Source of the DNA: Cycas panzhihuaensis
Lineage: Eukaryota > Cycadophyta
Direction: 5' to 3'
Assembly (NCBI GenBank): GCA_023213395.1
Contig: CM041465.1
Location: 168,523,741-168,587,740, forward strand
DNA: 64,000 nt
The translations under genes and the position numbers were made by a program. The notes under the pieces were generated by a model. It was not told the DNA's origin. It did no database searches and worked only from the letters and a program-made list of their open reading frames with translations. Numbering within the stretch: position 1 is the first letter of the stretch; each line of letters begins with the position of its first letter. Shown in pieces: positions 1-11,400 of the stretch.

Positions 1-1188
1 GTAAGTGACCATGTGTGATGAGATGGCACTAATTCAATTGGTATGGTTTAGGACCACGTGTGCTGCCACTAGTTCTATCCCTAATATACTAACATTATGG
101 GATGCCATGTGTAATGTGATATAATTAGATGAGCTATATAGTATTAATGGATTGAGATATAGTAATCTTGCTAGATGAGCAAGAGATTTATCATATTGAT
201 CCATGGTATTGTTACTAATAGGCCATAGTTCTATTACTATTGATGTGCTATTATGATTTTGGTTTGATGATCAAGAATTAGATTGAGAGTTAAGAGTCTA
301 TAAAGAAATACTATTGTATTCGTATCATATAATTTAAATCATGGATAAATTTTCATGTTGAGCTTTGAATAGTTAGGTGGTGAATACCTCCAAAGAATCT
401 AACTTATCCACATAAAATATAAGTACTTATATTTTGATAATATGTGAATAATTTTATGGAACTACCTAGTGATTATCATATTCATACTTAGTTATTCCTA
501 CATGAGATATTACATAGATTAAGATTAATAATTTGGTTATGAGTTTATTACATATTGTAAAGAATAGTTTTTGTGTGCACTAATATCACATAGTGTGTTA
601 TTGTATTCATAAATTTCTAAGTTGTTGGCATGGTGTGTAGTGTGTTGGCTCTATAATTCATTATATGTGCACTCTCTTAGCTCAAGAAATCTTTAAGAAA
701 TTGTATTTTCTTGGTATTAAAGTTCCCTTAAGAGAAGGGGATGTGCTTCAAGTTGGGGTCCAAATGAATTATTTTATTGATATGGGTAGTTAGAAGTTTG
801 GGTCATCATAAATTCATATTAGATTATTTTTAACTCCTAATATCATAGATTGGCTAGTAGGAGTTAAAGCATAAGTAAGAAAGTTAGGTCCATTATAAGT
901 TAATATGAAATCAAGTTTAACTTCCACTAGACATATTATGTGCTTCATGTCTTGATAGTACTGTATAAGAGTGAGAGCATTGGTCAGTTTGGTATGTGAC
1001 ATGTCACACATGAGGCTACCAACTACTCAATAACTAAAGAGTAGAAATAGGGACAAGAATAATAACTTTGAGATCAATTTCCATATTCAAAGGCATGGAA
1101 ATGGCGAGTTAGTTTCCATGTCAACTTTAGAACTCTCTATATAGATTGAACTAATCAAAGAATTCACTAACATTCAATTATTAATTTA
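1..1188. other. Anonymous AT-rich flank, no gene recognised
   Basis: No coding frame here resembles a family I know. The longest open frame (814-1011, minus) is 65 codons with no recognisable motif and is probably chance. This stretch was contiguous with 10042 onward before the gypsy element at 1194 inserted, because the duplicated target TAATA lies at both edges. Confidence 0.6.
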
Positions 1189-1193
1189 TAATA
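1189..1193. repeat. Target-site duplication TAATA, left copy
   Basis: TAATA lies directly before the left LTR and recurs exactly at 10037-10041 after the right LTR. This fixes both ends of the gypsy element. Confidence 0.9.
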
Positions 1194-1352
1194 TGTTAGG
1201 GATCCAACCCTTAAATTACCTTCTCTTCTATTCTCTTATATCTTCTACTTCTTCTCTCTTTTATCTTCTCTTATATCTTCTATTTCTTTGACTTCTTCCC
1301 TCTTCTTAATATCCCACATGCATAAATAGAAGGTTGTGTAGTGGTCATTGAG

Positions 1353-1409
<57 letters not shown>

Positions 1410-1606
1410 ATAGGAGGTTGTGTAGTAAGCATAGAGCCATATATATATTTATGTAATCCTTAGAGTAGGGTATCTTAAATATCACTGTTGTTGCATATAA
1501 TTGGGAGGTTGCTCCCTCAAAGGGTATTACAATAAAAGTGCTCTTTTTAGAGTTATTTGTGTATTATATTGTTGTGCAATTGTCATTAAGGAGTGGTATC
1601 CTACCA
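1194..1606 (+). repeat. 5' LTR of the gypsy element
   Basis: This 413-bp copy begins TGTTAGGGATCC and ends ATCCTACCA. It contains a CT-rich block (about 1220-1310) and a (TA)n run (about 1356-1407) that is absent or short in the right copy. It also holds a partly duplicated segment around the AGGTTGTGTAGT motif. It aligns along its length with 9648-10036, with many transitions and the microsatellite length difference. Confidence 0.93.
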
Positions 1607-1608
1607 AG

Positions 1609-1622
1609 TGGCATCAAAGTGG
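1609..1622 (+). other. Primer-binding site (tRNA-iMet type, mutated)
   Basis: TGGCATCAAAGTGG begins two bases after the 5' LTR. It resembles TGGTATCAGAGC, the complement of the initiator-Met tRNA 3' end, with three transition differences. The position and 2-bp spacing are typical. Confidence 0.85.
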
Positions 1623-2699
1623 TCAATCTATACCCTTTGGAAGAGTCAAATGTATTAAATAATTAAGTTTTCTTCATCAGTTTTTTCCTGTCAGTACCTA
1701 TTCTCATTTAATTCTAGCTTAGTTACTTATGCTTTTTGGGGATAGATAATACTGTAATCAGGTAGCTACCCTAACACTACTACCAGGTAGTTTTCTATTG
1801 CATTTAGATAGAGACCCTGTGCTGGGGGTCTATAAATATCATGAGGATCTATCATTTTGGGCTAAGCACATTGTGGCTTTTTTGTCACTTACGTGAAGGA
1901 CTGGAGATCACACTCTTGAATCAAGCCTTAGATAGAAATTGGCTATAGAATTGTGCCTCCACGCACCTATGGGTATATAGGAGGACCCCTTAGATAGACC
2001 TTCCTAGTATAGATAACTATTTCCTGGCTACCGGGAATGGATACAGACAGGTCAACTCAGGTAGGCTTAGGTATGATTCTCCCTTTTCACTCATACTATT
2101 TCTTTGGAAAGGTTGATAGAAGTGTTGCCTTATTGCATGACTGTCTGCTTCATTTGTGTGGTCACTTTGCATTTGTTGCCTGTTCATGCTGCTTGTCGTA
2201 TTGTAAGCCTATGATGACCCAGTGGGACCTACCTTTTCGCAAGGTAGGCATCCCCATGGCACTATATGACCCTCCGTACTGTCTCCACACTGCCTCAAGC
2301 TTCTTTTGGTTTGTATGACCTGTTCATGCCTCAATATTGAGCTCCTAGCACCTTGTTTCTGGGACCTTTACCCATTGATATTTTGCTTACCTTTGTCTAC
2401 GTACAGTCTGGACTGTCTCAGCCACCTAGACAGGAGGGTCGGCCCCTCCCAGGCCTGCCACATCACCTCTTAAAGCTCCCAGAACCCAGAATTTTGCCAT
2501 TCTAGCTTTTTGGTCCTGCACTGCTGTAAACTTAGCGGTACCACGAAGTTTACCGTAGTACCGTGAAGTTTACCACGATGCGATTGTTGTCTGTCAGTTT
2601 TTAAAAACTGTTGTGGCAATTCAAACGTTTCCCGTAGAATCACCACGTGGCCTCGCGTCCACCTTAGTCCTTCGCACTCTATTCACTCACTTAGGGCTG

Positions 2700-2740
2700 G
2701 AATGGGTATAAGTATCAGAACTCTCATCATTTTGAGGTCT
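2700..2740 (+). promoter_or_regulatory. TATA-like promoter element in the unassigned block
   Basis: TATAAGTA lies about 125 bases downstream of a duplicated ACCGTGAAGTTTACC motif. The same order, motif then TATA-like box (CTATAAATACC), appears in the long LTR at 16092-16420. This suggests that the block holds an LTR-type promoter. It is based on similarity of arrangement only. Confidence 0.35.
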
Positions 2741-5113
2741 CTCTTAGGTAATTTTTTTCTCTCAAACACAACTGCTCCTGCTACAACTTCTGCTTTTCTA
2801 CTCTTTCTGCTACATGTGTACTTGTAGGCCTACGCTTCCTATAACTCCAGGCTAGGATCTGCCTGCAACTCCTTGTTCCATAGTGGGAAGCCTCTCTCCA
2901 GGTTTTATCAAGCAATTTTGGTGTTATTCTTCTCCAACTCGCCCAGTAAGTATCTCCTCCAGCTATCTATTGGGATTTCTCATGTAAACCCTTATAGGGA
3001 TCCCCTTCTCTACTGGTAGTAGGCCCAGACCTACCATATATCTACCCAGTAGGTCTTCCAAACCTCTTTTCTCTAGATTTATGGTAATTTATCTCCTTAT
3101 TAGACTTATTTCTTTCCTTGCTTGCCTGTTTCCTTCAATTTTGACCATAGCAAAGCTTATTTTTTAGTAAGTTTGGCTTGTTGCTTCCCAGCTCTACTTT
3201 CTCTCTGCTAGTTTTCTTCAAACGAGTAGTAGGAGAAGAACTACAAGGTTGGGTAAAGAGACCAAGGCGGTGCAGCCCCCCACTTAGTCCTTCTCTCCAA
3301 GGGCATTCCCCTTCCCACCTTCTCTTCTCTTGCTCCATGCTCCTCTTGGGATAATTAGGCGTGGGTGAGCCCTAGGCCTACGCTGGATTATCAGCATATG
3401 CAGCCCCTTGCTATGTTGATTCTAGGCTTGCACGCCTCTTGTTTGGACCCCCATAGTATCCCTCGTATTATTGGGTATCCCTTGATAACATTGGTAAGGG
3501 TTTGTGCATCGAATTGCTGCCCATAGCAACTCCATGTATTGCATATTTCCCCAACACCTTATTGCTCTTTTCCTTGTACCTCTTGGCTATCCTTATTTTC
3601 CTTTACCATTATCTTATTGTGTTAGAGAGTTATGTGGAGAACCCAGCGGAGGGTTAACTATCCTAAAGCTTCCCTTCACTCCATTTTGCTTGATGTTTGT
3701 CCTTGTTTGAGAGAGGATTTTAGAGCTTGTCACAGCGGTTGTTTTTTCCTAACACTCTAACATAAATATTACATATATACTTGCATATATATAGCTTGTC
3801 TTTTGCAGCCCCTTCTTGGAAGGGATAAGTCTGTGCATGTGCAGGTTTTCATGGTGCTCTTGCAAAGGTATAAAATGTCCAGATCCGGGTAAGACCTACT
3901 ATTTTTGTTCTTTGCTTTCAGTTTCTTCCTTTTCACTTTCTCTTCACAAAGGCGAAGGTAAGGAAGCCCCCATCATTCATGTCAAGACTTGGCTACGCAT
4001 TTATGGATTTACGCAAGTATGTACGTTACACATGGGTTAGGTCTCCCATCATCCGCTACATCTTCCAGGTATGCACGTCCTCCCTTTAACTCTCATTTTT
4101 CCTTTATTACTTTTGTTTAGGATCTATGTGCTAGTTGAGTAGGTCACACATAAAAGTAAAAAGGGGAAACATTATCTTTTATTTGCACTTGCACGCTTGC
4201 ATATCATATACTCAACCCTCATAGGAAAAGGACCTATAGGAAACTTACTCCTCCCTTTCCTTTTCCTGCAAAGCCTAGCTTGCCCTTTCGATTCATTCCA
4301 CTTGATATTGTTTGCTTGCATGTGTGACACCTATTCTTATTTCCCTATTTGATCGTTAAAGGAAACTTTGGTTTAGTTGTCTCCTTCCCTTTCTCTCTAT
4401 CTTGGCCTTATTTGCTCGATCAAATAACCAAGAGGAACCTTGACACACCATGGGCTATCGCCTACCTTATCCCTGTCTGTTTCCCTCCATCATAGGGAAA
4501 CCTTTGAGGACTCCTCTCATCCCTTTCCGGCCATCCAAGGGTGGGAGGATCTTCCTCTCGAGTTTATCTAGGTTACCCTTCCTATTTTCCCTCTTTCTCT
4601 CCTAGATTGAGGGCCATGTTAAGGTAATTGGGTATCATCTGCAGGTCCCAAACTCTCACTCTGGTGCACTGGGCGCCCTACGTGATACTTTCTTTACTTG
4701 TAGGTTTTCACTCGCACCTTCGATATCACCATCAACCATCATCACTCCTACCGAGCTTAGTGATTATCCCATAGACGTGCAGCCAGTAACCATAGGAAAC
4801 CTATTGACCATCTATATTTTATAATGTACCAATAAGTGGTTAGCCATGGAAAGTTACTCTCCACATACCCTAGAGATGGGATAGTATGACTGTAGAGTAG
4901 AGCGTTAGCCTCTATAAGTTGATACTATTTATGACTGGGATTAGCATATTGAAGGGCCTACAAACTAGATAATCCCATACCTAGTAGACCTGGTCAATCT
5001 ATTAATGGTTTGTATGCACCTAGTTAATCGATGAGTTAGTCATTATCAATTTGTTAAATCTATATATTTAGTCAGTTTATGCATACATAGTCAGTAAGCT
5101 AGTTAGCAGACCA

Positions 5114-5161
5114 AAAAAAGCAAAAAGTAAAAAGTAAAAAAGTAAAAAGAAAAAAAAAAAA
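5114..5161 (+). repeat. A-rich tract (AAAAAGT)n
   Basis: Imperfect repeats of AAAAAGT merge into a pure A run just before the sequence returns to gypsy-like leader. It may be the poly(A) end of an inserted sequence or a simple repeat. It marks a plausible right edge for the block above. Confidence 0.6.
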
Positions 5162-5262
5162 TCATATTACCTCATTGTAAAACATTAGGAATAGTAATCT
5201 ATAAACACCCTATCAAATCCCTTTCATTCACATTTACTAATTAGGATTCAACTTAGGTCTTA

Positions 5263-6235
5263 TGAATAAATAGCCCCTAAGATGAACCCTAGTTAGACTC
5301 AAAATCTTAATGATATTATCACACAAATTTGAGGAGATATATTACAGATCCAAACTAACTTCAATGAAAAATTTAAAGCAGTAATGTTAAAGCTCACAAC
5401 CATGAAACCCTTTAAGGAAGAAAAGATTAAATTTGATGATACTACTCATATAGGTGAGGGTCACTTCTCTAAAGAAGATGAAGATAATGACAGCAAGCGC
5501 TTTCGTCCTAACTTCCTTCTCAAGGTAGAAATCAAGAAGTTTAATGGTACAAATATATATACCTAGATCATCCAAATGGAACAATATTTTTCTCTTCATC
5601 AACTTCCAATGGACAAGAAGATCCCTCTTACTTCTCTACACATAGAAATTGAACCTTACCGATGGTACCAATGGGTTATGAAAATAATTAGTGGGCTCAA
5701 TTCTCAATGTGAGGGTTTTGTCAAGGATCTTATAGCTCAGTATGATAGTACTTAGGATCATGATAACTTTAACTAATTAGCTAAAGTTAGATAGGAGGGG
5801 ATTGTTTTAACTTATATAATAGAATACCAACATCTCTCCACAAGGGTTGATGGTCTTTGTCAAAATAAATTACTTGAGTTATACATTGGTGGTTTATGAG
5901 ATGACATCAGACATGAGTTGTGACTCCTAAAACCTAATAATATCTCTATAACTATCAATTTTTCTTGACATATTGAAGCAAAAAATAAGGCATCTCGACT
6001 CCTCCCATGAACATTCCTAGAAAGTGACCACAATTTCAGGTTCGTAGTGTGTGACAAATGACTTCCTAAAAGATAGATGAGAAAGGGTTGAAAGGGTTAT
6101 GTTTTCACTATAACCAAATGTGGAATAAAGAATATAAGTGTCTTAAATGATGTTTATTCATCATTGAGGATGTCCAAGGTGATGAACTAGTAGAAGAAAC
6201 CTCTTTAGAGCTAGAAAATAATGACTGTGATCCAC
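5263..6235 (+). pseudogene. Gypsy gag (capsid/nucleocapsid), decayed
   Basis: Gag packages the element RNA into cytoplasmic particles. Translating across stops gives the plant chromovirus gag pattern: a core beginning VEIKKFNGTN (about 5528), then MEQYFSLHQLP, RWYQWV, LSTRVDGL, LYIGGL and HIEAKNKASR in the expected order. A zinc-knuckle remnant follows near 6095 as C-F-H-Y...Y-K-C, in which the second Cys and the His have both become Tyr. Each change is one transition. More than ten stops lie in the frame, mostly TAG or TAA where Gln or Trp is expected. Confidence 0.85.
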
Positions 6236-6289
6236 CTTAAGAGGAAGAAAAAGATAATGCTACTATATCTATGTATGCCCTTATTTAAA

Positions 6290-6650
6290 TCATGGCCCCA
6301 CAAACACTCAAATTTATTAGGTACATAAAGAAAAGAAATATGGTTATCCTTATAGATTACGGGATCACCCATAATTTTATTAATTGGAAACTTACTGAAG
6401 AACTTAATTATTTTCCATATCCTATCAAAAATTTCTAGATTATAGTGGCTAATGGAGGGACACACTCTTGTGGGGGAGAATGCTATAATATCAAGTTACA
6501 AATAGGTGACTATCATATCTCTACTTCCATGTATGCCATTCCTGTTAGAGGAGTTGATGTTATACTGGGGGTACAATGGTTTAAACCACTAGGGACCATT
6601 CAACTAAATATGCAATGGCTCTTTATTTGATTTACTTCTGAAGGCATTAA
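6290..6650 (+). pseudogene. Gypsy aspartic protease, decayed
   Basis: Retroviral-type protease cuts the polyprotein. The active-site region reads LIDYGITHNFI at about 6350, where the family has D-S/T-G, so Ser is replaced by Tyr. The second conserved segment VDVILGVQWF (about 6558-6590) matches the family's DVVLG-W pattern. It is continuous with gag upstream and RT downstream on the same strand. The clean open part is 6445-6630. Confidence 0.85.
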
Positions 6651-6949
6651 CTGTCAATTGAATGGGATCATTCCTCCTCTAACCCAAATCATCAACTCAC
6701 ACCATATGGAGAGGCTTATTAAATAGGATGGCACAGTAATCATTACCAAATGTTATGCTTTAGAAGGTTAATAACTTCCAATAGAATGGGATATTTTTCA
6801 AGATGATGGTATACTGAATGACTTAAAATTGGTACTTCACCACCACAACCAGGTCTTTTAGGATGTTCCTCAAGGTCTCCCCCTAGTATGTGACCAAGAT
6901 CATAGCATTGACCTACTAGATGGAAGCAATCCTCCCTGTATTTGACCAT

Positions 6950-7500
6950 ACCAGTACCCCCACCAACAGAAGAATGAAATTGAATGACTAGTTCAAGAAC
7001 TCCTTAATGTTGGTACTATTAGGGAAAGTAAAAGTTTTTTTTCTACCATAGTGATTTTAGTAAGAAAAAAGGATGGCTTATTTTGCATATGTGTAGACTA
7101 CCATAAACTCAATAAGATAACCATTAAGAATAAATTTCCTATACCAGTTATCGATGAACTCCTTGGAATAACATTCTTCACATCATTGGACTTGCGATCA
7201 GGATATCATCAAATTAGGATCAAGGTAGAAGATGTTTATAAAACTAAATTTTATACACATGAAGGATATTATGAACTTTTAGTCATTCCATTTAACTTGA
7301 CTAATGCCCCATCCACCTTTCAAGGACTTATGAACAAACTCTTTCAGCCTTACTTAAGGAAGTTTATGTTAGTCTTTTTTTATGACATTCTAATCTTCAG
7401 TTTTACATGGGAAGACCATCTTTAACATTTTGATAAGGCATTATAGGTGCTTGCAAATAACTAACTTTATGCCAAAAAATTAAAATGTCAATTTAGGCAA
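6950..7500 (+). pseudogene. Gypsy reverse transcriptase, decayed
   Basis: RT copies element RNA to DNA. An open stretch (7051-7425) reads [41 protein letters not shown] and FFYDILIFS in order. These are RT motifs 1-5 of the Ty3/gypsy type. The catalytic Y/F-x-D-D box reads FFYDILIFS, so the first Asp of the pair has become Tyr. That would abolish polymerisation even without the stops. RNase H follows directly. Confidence 0.93.
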
Positions 7501-7509
7501 ATAGAAATA

Positions 7510-8175
7510 GAATATTTGGGCCATATTATCTCTCAAGAAGGAGTCAAGGTGAATCCTAAGAAAATTTCAGTTATCATATATTGGTCTAAACCCAAAAACA
7601 TCAAGAGCTTTTATGGATTCTTAGGAATCATAGGGTATAATCGAAAGATTGTTTACAGCTATGCAAGGATTGCTTCCCCTTTAATCAACTTGTTAAAAGA
7701 GTATTCCTTTCATTGGAATAATAAGGCCTCTGAAGCATTCGAACACCTAAAGGTGGTTTTAACTACCACACTAGTCCTCACAACACCAGACTTTATAAAG
7801 ACCTTCACCATTGAATGTGATGCATCGGGGCAAGGTATTGGAGTAGTCATAATGAAAGAGGAGAAACCTTAAGCCTTTGAAAGTCATCAAATTACACCCA
7901 AGGAACAAGTTAAATTCACCTATGAGAAGGAGATGTTAGCAATTTTCCATGCAGTTAGGAAGTGGTGACAATATTTATTAGGAACATATTTCTAAATTAA
8001 AACAGACCATGATAGCTTAAAATATTTCCTAGCTCAAAGGTTGGCATCTGAGAAACAACAAAAATGGGTCACCAAAATGCAAGCTTTTGACTTTGAAATC
8101 ATATATAAAAAAGACAAGGATAATATAGTTACTGATGCTTTGTCTCATAAGGAAGAAGGCTCTATATTATATTAT
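7510..8175 (+). pseudogene. Gypsy RT thumb/connection and RNase H, decayed
   Basis: 7516-7872 is open and carries the thumb segment (LGHIIS-type start, then KPKNIKSFYGFLGI). The RNase H core follows with FTIECDASGQGIGVVI (about 7805), including the conserved first Asp. Downstream, across stops, come a TDHDSLKYF-like motif (about 8007) and DNIVTDALS (about 8120), which carries the last catalytic Asp. This matches the single RNase H of chromoviruses. Confidence 0.88.
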
Positions 8176-8359
8176 ATTACCATGGTTAATCCCTCTTAGA
8201 TAGTGGTTGCCAAGTAAAAATGGGATCATGACCCCTTTACAAAGCAGATCATTTAAGACCTTCAAGTTGGGCTAGGGCATTCAACCCACTATAAATAGTC
8301 TACAAATATTCCTTGGTATAAAAATCAGATATATATATGACCTCACTCTAGACTCAAGG

Positions 8360-9185
8360 AGCAAATTTTACATGATGTATATACCTCTCCAATAGTAGGT
8401 CACTCAGGGTTCCTGCGAACATACCACCACTTAAAACAATATTTATTTTAGAAGGGCCAAAAAGGATATGTAAAGAGATGTTTCCTCATGTGAAATTTGC
8501 TAATGGCATAAGACAGAAATAGTCAAGTCTCCAAGATTGTTGCAACCCCTTCCCATACCAAATCAATGATGGGAAGAAATTTATATGGACTTCATTTTGG
8601 CTCTACCTAAGTCAGTAGGAAAAGATTCTATATTTGTAGTTTTTGATAGGCTAACCAAATATGCTCATTTTTATGGTATTAAAGCCATATATAAGGTAAA
8701 GTAAATTATTGAGATATTTTTAAAGGATATACATAGGTTGTATGACATGCCCAAATGCATTGTTAATGATCAAGACCCCAATTTCATGAGTAACTTTTGG
8801 ATGAAACTCTTCTGTCTACTTGGTACCAAATCAACAATCAACCCATCCTACCATCCACAAATAGATGGTTAAACTTAGGTAGTTAACAAGTATATTAAAG
8901 GATACCTTCATTATTAAACTTCAATTAAGCAAGGGCAGTGGCATCATTAGCTTCCTTTAGTTGAATGGTGGTATAATACAACCTATCATGCATCAGTAGG
9001 AATGACTCGATTCTAAGCATTATATAGCTATGAACCACCCACACTTGAGAACTATGCCATAATCAATTCTAAGGTTCAAGCAATTGAGGACCACATCCAA
9101 CAAACAACATAGATTTTCAAGCTCCTCAAGGAAAATCTAAACCTTGCACAAAATCAAATAAAACAATAGGTAAATAAAGGGCAAA
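8360..9185 (+). pseudogene. Gypsy integrase zinc and catalytic domains, decayed
   Basis: Integrase inserts element DNA in the nucleus. Across stops I read the zinc-binding start (HSGFLRTYHHLK, about 8400), then a catalytic core with [12 protein letters not shown] (first Asp, about 8637) and IVNDQDPNFMSNFW (second Asp, about 8760). A YHPQIDG segment follows about 35 residues later (about 8850). Domain order and spacing are those of D,D-35-E integrases. Gln and Glu positions around YHPQ-DG have stops. Confidence 0.85.
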
Positions 9186-9630
9186 GTGAACGAGCATTTC
9201 AACCAGGTGATTAGGTATATTTATGGTTATAACCATGCAAACAAACATCTCTTAAATGGGATGGGTAACATAAATTACAACCTCAATTTTATGGGCCTTC
9301 CAAAATTCTTAAGAAGATTGGTAAAGTTGCATATGCCTTTAGACTTACCACCATCATCAAGGATCCATAATGTCTTTCATGTTTCATGTCTCAAGAGGGT
9401 AATTGGGCAACAAGTACAAGTTCAAATAGAATTACCTATCTTAAATGAGGAGGGGTAATTTTAGCTCATTTAAGAATGTATCATCGACCAAAGAATTCAA
9501 TATCTACGATCTAGGTAAATCATTGAGTATCTTATCAAATAGAAATAACTTCCATGAGAAGATGCAACTTAGGAGAATAAGCAATTTATCTAAGAGCATC
9601 CCGAGATCATCAAGTTTTAAGGGCAAAGAT
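9186..9630 (+). pseudogene. Integrase C-terminus with chromodomain, decayed
   Basis: 9186-9458 is open and ends PPSSRIHNVFHVSCLK followed by a VQIELP segment, the conserved tail of chromovirus integrases. The next 150 bases in one frame, across stops, match a chromodomain: YLRSR, IIEYLIK, LP-EDAT, and EHPEIIKF. Stops occupy positions where the family has Trp or Gln. A chromodomain steers integration by binding modified histones and defines the clade. Confidence 0.82.
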
Positions 9631-9635
9631 TTTTT

Positions 9636-9644
9636 AAGGGGGGA
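9636..9644 (+). other. Polypurine tract of the gypsy element
   Basis: AAGGGGGGA lies three bases before the right LTR. It is the expected primer site for plus-strand DNA synthesis. Confidence 0.85.
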
Positions 9645-9647
9645 CTT

Positions 9648-10036
9648 TGTTAAGGATTCAACCCCTAACTTACCTTCTCTTATATTGTCTTATATCTTCT
9701 ACTTCTCTTTTTTATCTTCTCTTATATCTTCTATTTCTTGTACTTCTTCCCTATTCTTAATATCCAACATGCATAAGTAGAAGGTTATATAGTAGTCATT
9801 TAGTACTATATATATTCATGTAATATCCCACATGCATAAGTAGGAGGTTGTGTAGTGAGCATAGAGCTATATGTATATTTATGTAATCCTTAAAGTATGG
9901 TATCTAAAATATCATTATTATTGCATGTAATTAGGAAGTTGCCCTCTTGAAGGGTATTACAATACAAATGCTCTTTTTGCAGTTATTTGTATGTTATATT
10001 GGTGTGAAATTATCATTAAGGAGTGGTATCCTACCA
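9648..10036 (+). repeat. 3' LTR of the gypsy element
   Basis: This 389-bp copy begins TGTTAAGGATTC and ends ATCCTACCA, and aligns with 1194-1606. The short frame 9445-9780 that runs into it is chance. The flanking TAATA at 10037-10041 completes the target duplication. Confidence 0.93.
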
Positions 10037-10041
10037 TAATA

Positions 10042-10340
10042 GGTCATTATAACAAGGTAGATATAGAGTGGATAAAGTTAGATACTGGATATAATGATTA
10101 CTATAAAACCTAGTCAAATAAAAAATTGAATGATAATGATCACTTAAAAGGTTGAGATGATTTCACAGAGCTAGATGGAAGAAGGAAGAATCATAATAGA
10201 ACTTAGAACAAAGAGAAACATAAAAGCAAATCAAAAGAATAAGATGAAGACGTGGTCAGGGCTAGAGATGAAGACAAAAAAAAAACTTAGAGGTAAAGAT
10301 GAAAAGGGAACAATAATAAATAATTATAATACATATAAAT
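10042..10340 (+). pseudogene. Decayed Lys/Glu/Asp-rich coding frame, unidentified
   Basis: One frame starting at 10044 stays coherent for about 85 codons. Its few stops are all TAG, TGA or TAA at places where CAG, CGA or CAA would give a single-transition repair. The composition is charged, with patches such as DDFTELDGRRKNHNRT and KEKHKSKSKE, like a nuclear low-complexity protein or a gag tail. I do not recognise the family. It lies between the gypsy target site and the start of the long LTR-like repeat. Confidence 0.3.
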
Positions 10341-10389
10341 AAAAGGATATAATAATGAAATGCGGGAATAGATGATAGGATGCATTTGA

Positions 10390-10765
10390 CCACTCTATTT
10401 CTTACAATCTAAGAAGTATATAGTTATTTAACACTAATAGGTAAGTGGAGGTACATGCTTCTAGACTTTTATTTTAGTTTAGATTAGTTTAGTTCTTTAA
10501 ATTGGTATGTGCTAACATTTGTTGTTTCTTTTAGTAGATGGATATGTGTATTTTTAGCTTATGAACATGTTGACCATCGTGAGTGACTTCAAAAGGTTAT
10601 CCCTCTAATCTTAATGAAATATAGAAAGGTTTTTTAGTGCCTTTATGGACACTTCTCACCCTTCTTTTACTCTTTACTTTTCTATGTATTTTTATTATTA
10701 GAACCATCATTTTTATATATAGTTTCTTCTATCCCACTATGATACATCCCTGTCTAACTTGTTTG
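10390..10765 (+). repeat. Long LTR, left copy, first part
   Basis: This part aligns with 31440-31760 and 34110-34410 through shared words such as GCTTCTAG, TATGTGCTAACATTT and ATTTTTAGCTT. It is cut at 10765 by the copia insertion and resumes at 16055. The exact left boundary is uncertain by tens of bases. Confidence 0.65.
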
Positions 10766-11385
10766 TGTTGAGAAGATAAGGTCCCAACCCTTAACCCACC
10801 ACCAAGATCTAAACTATTCTTACAACTAGTTACAGGAATTGAAACTAAAATTTAACATGCAAGTTCTTAAACCAGAGATAAAATAATAAAATGAATAAGA
10901 AAGCCAAGCATCACATGTATACCTGATATAATGTGGTAAAACCTTAGCAGTGAACTAGGAAAACATCCACACAGGAAAGGTATCAATCTTTATTATTATA
11001 GAATAGAGAAAATATACATAATCATGTAGTAGAGTGATCATAGCAATAACAACCAGTCACCTAACACCTCACAGTACATTGAACACTATCAACATAATGA
11101 AAAATGCCCTAAATCGGGCTACATGAGAGGGTCATCCAAGGCACAAATCTTGACCGTAGAATCTAGAGTATTTGAGAGAAGACCCTAATTCTCTTTACAA
11201 TTTAATGTACTTTCCAGTGCTAAATTTTTTGGTCAGGGGATATCTCCCCTGAACCCCCTCTTTGTGGGGGTTGTTCCACTCCCCCCGCACCCCCTTGGAA
11301 CCCCCTGAAGAAGGTTTGGGAGGAAACCGCACTGCCAACATGTCAAAATTTTAGCTTTCAACTATTGTTGTCACATTACCTAACA
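10766..11385 (-). repeat. 3' LTR of copia 10766-16054
   Basis: 620 bp, reading TGTTGAGAAGATAAGG to CCTAACA on the + strand. It contains a C-rich stretch (about 11237-11325), G-rich on the element's sense strand. Confidence 0.93.
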
Positions 11386-11400
11386 ATCTCCACCTTGACA
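11386..11400 (-). other. Polypurine tract of copia 10766-16054
   Basis: On the minus strand TGTCAAGGTGGAGAT abuts the LTR. This is the standard copia PPT form ending in GGAGAT before TGTTAG. Confidence 0.85.

Larger units (their letters stand above)
1640..5250. other. Unassigned GC-richer block inside the gypsy 5' leader
   Basis: This stretch of about 3.6 kb separates the PBS from gag, whereas related chromoviruses usually start gag within a few hundred bases. By eye it is richer in G+C than the rest of the element, keeps CG dinucleotides, and has no retroviral reading frame. It contains a repeated ACCGTGAAGTTTACC-type motif (2535-2580), a TATA-like GGTATAAGTATC (about 2708) and an A-rich tract (5114-5161) near its right edge. 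It may be a nested insertion, such as a solo LTR of a long-LTR element, or captured host DNA. I could not find a target duplication. Open frames at 2037-2318, 3135-3338, 3504-3710 and 3816-4040 match nothing I know. Confidence 0.55.
1194..10036 (+). mobile_element. Complete but decayed Ty3/gypsy chromovirus (8.8 kb)
   Basis: The element is bounded by two related LTRs (1194-1606 and 9648-10036) that start TGTTA and end CCA. A perfect 5-bp target duplication TAATA flanks them (1189-1193 and 10037-10041). A Met-type PBS follows the left LTR and a purine tract AAGGGGGGA precedes the right one. The + strand domain order is gag, protease, RT, RNase H, integrase, chromodomain, which is the Ty3/gypsy order of the plant chromovirus clade. 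All frames are cut by many stops, so it is dead. A 3.6-kb block between PBS and gag is longer than usual and is listed separately. Confidence 0.95.
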
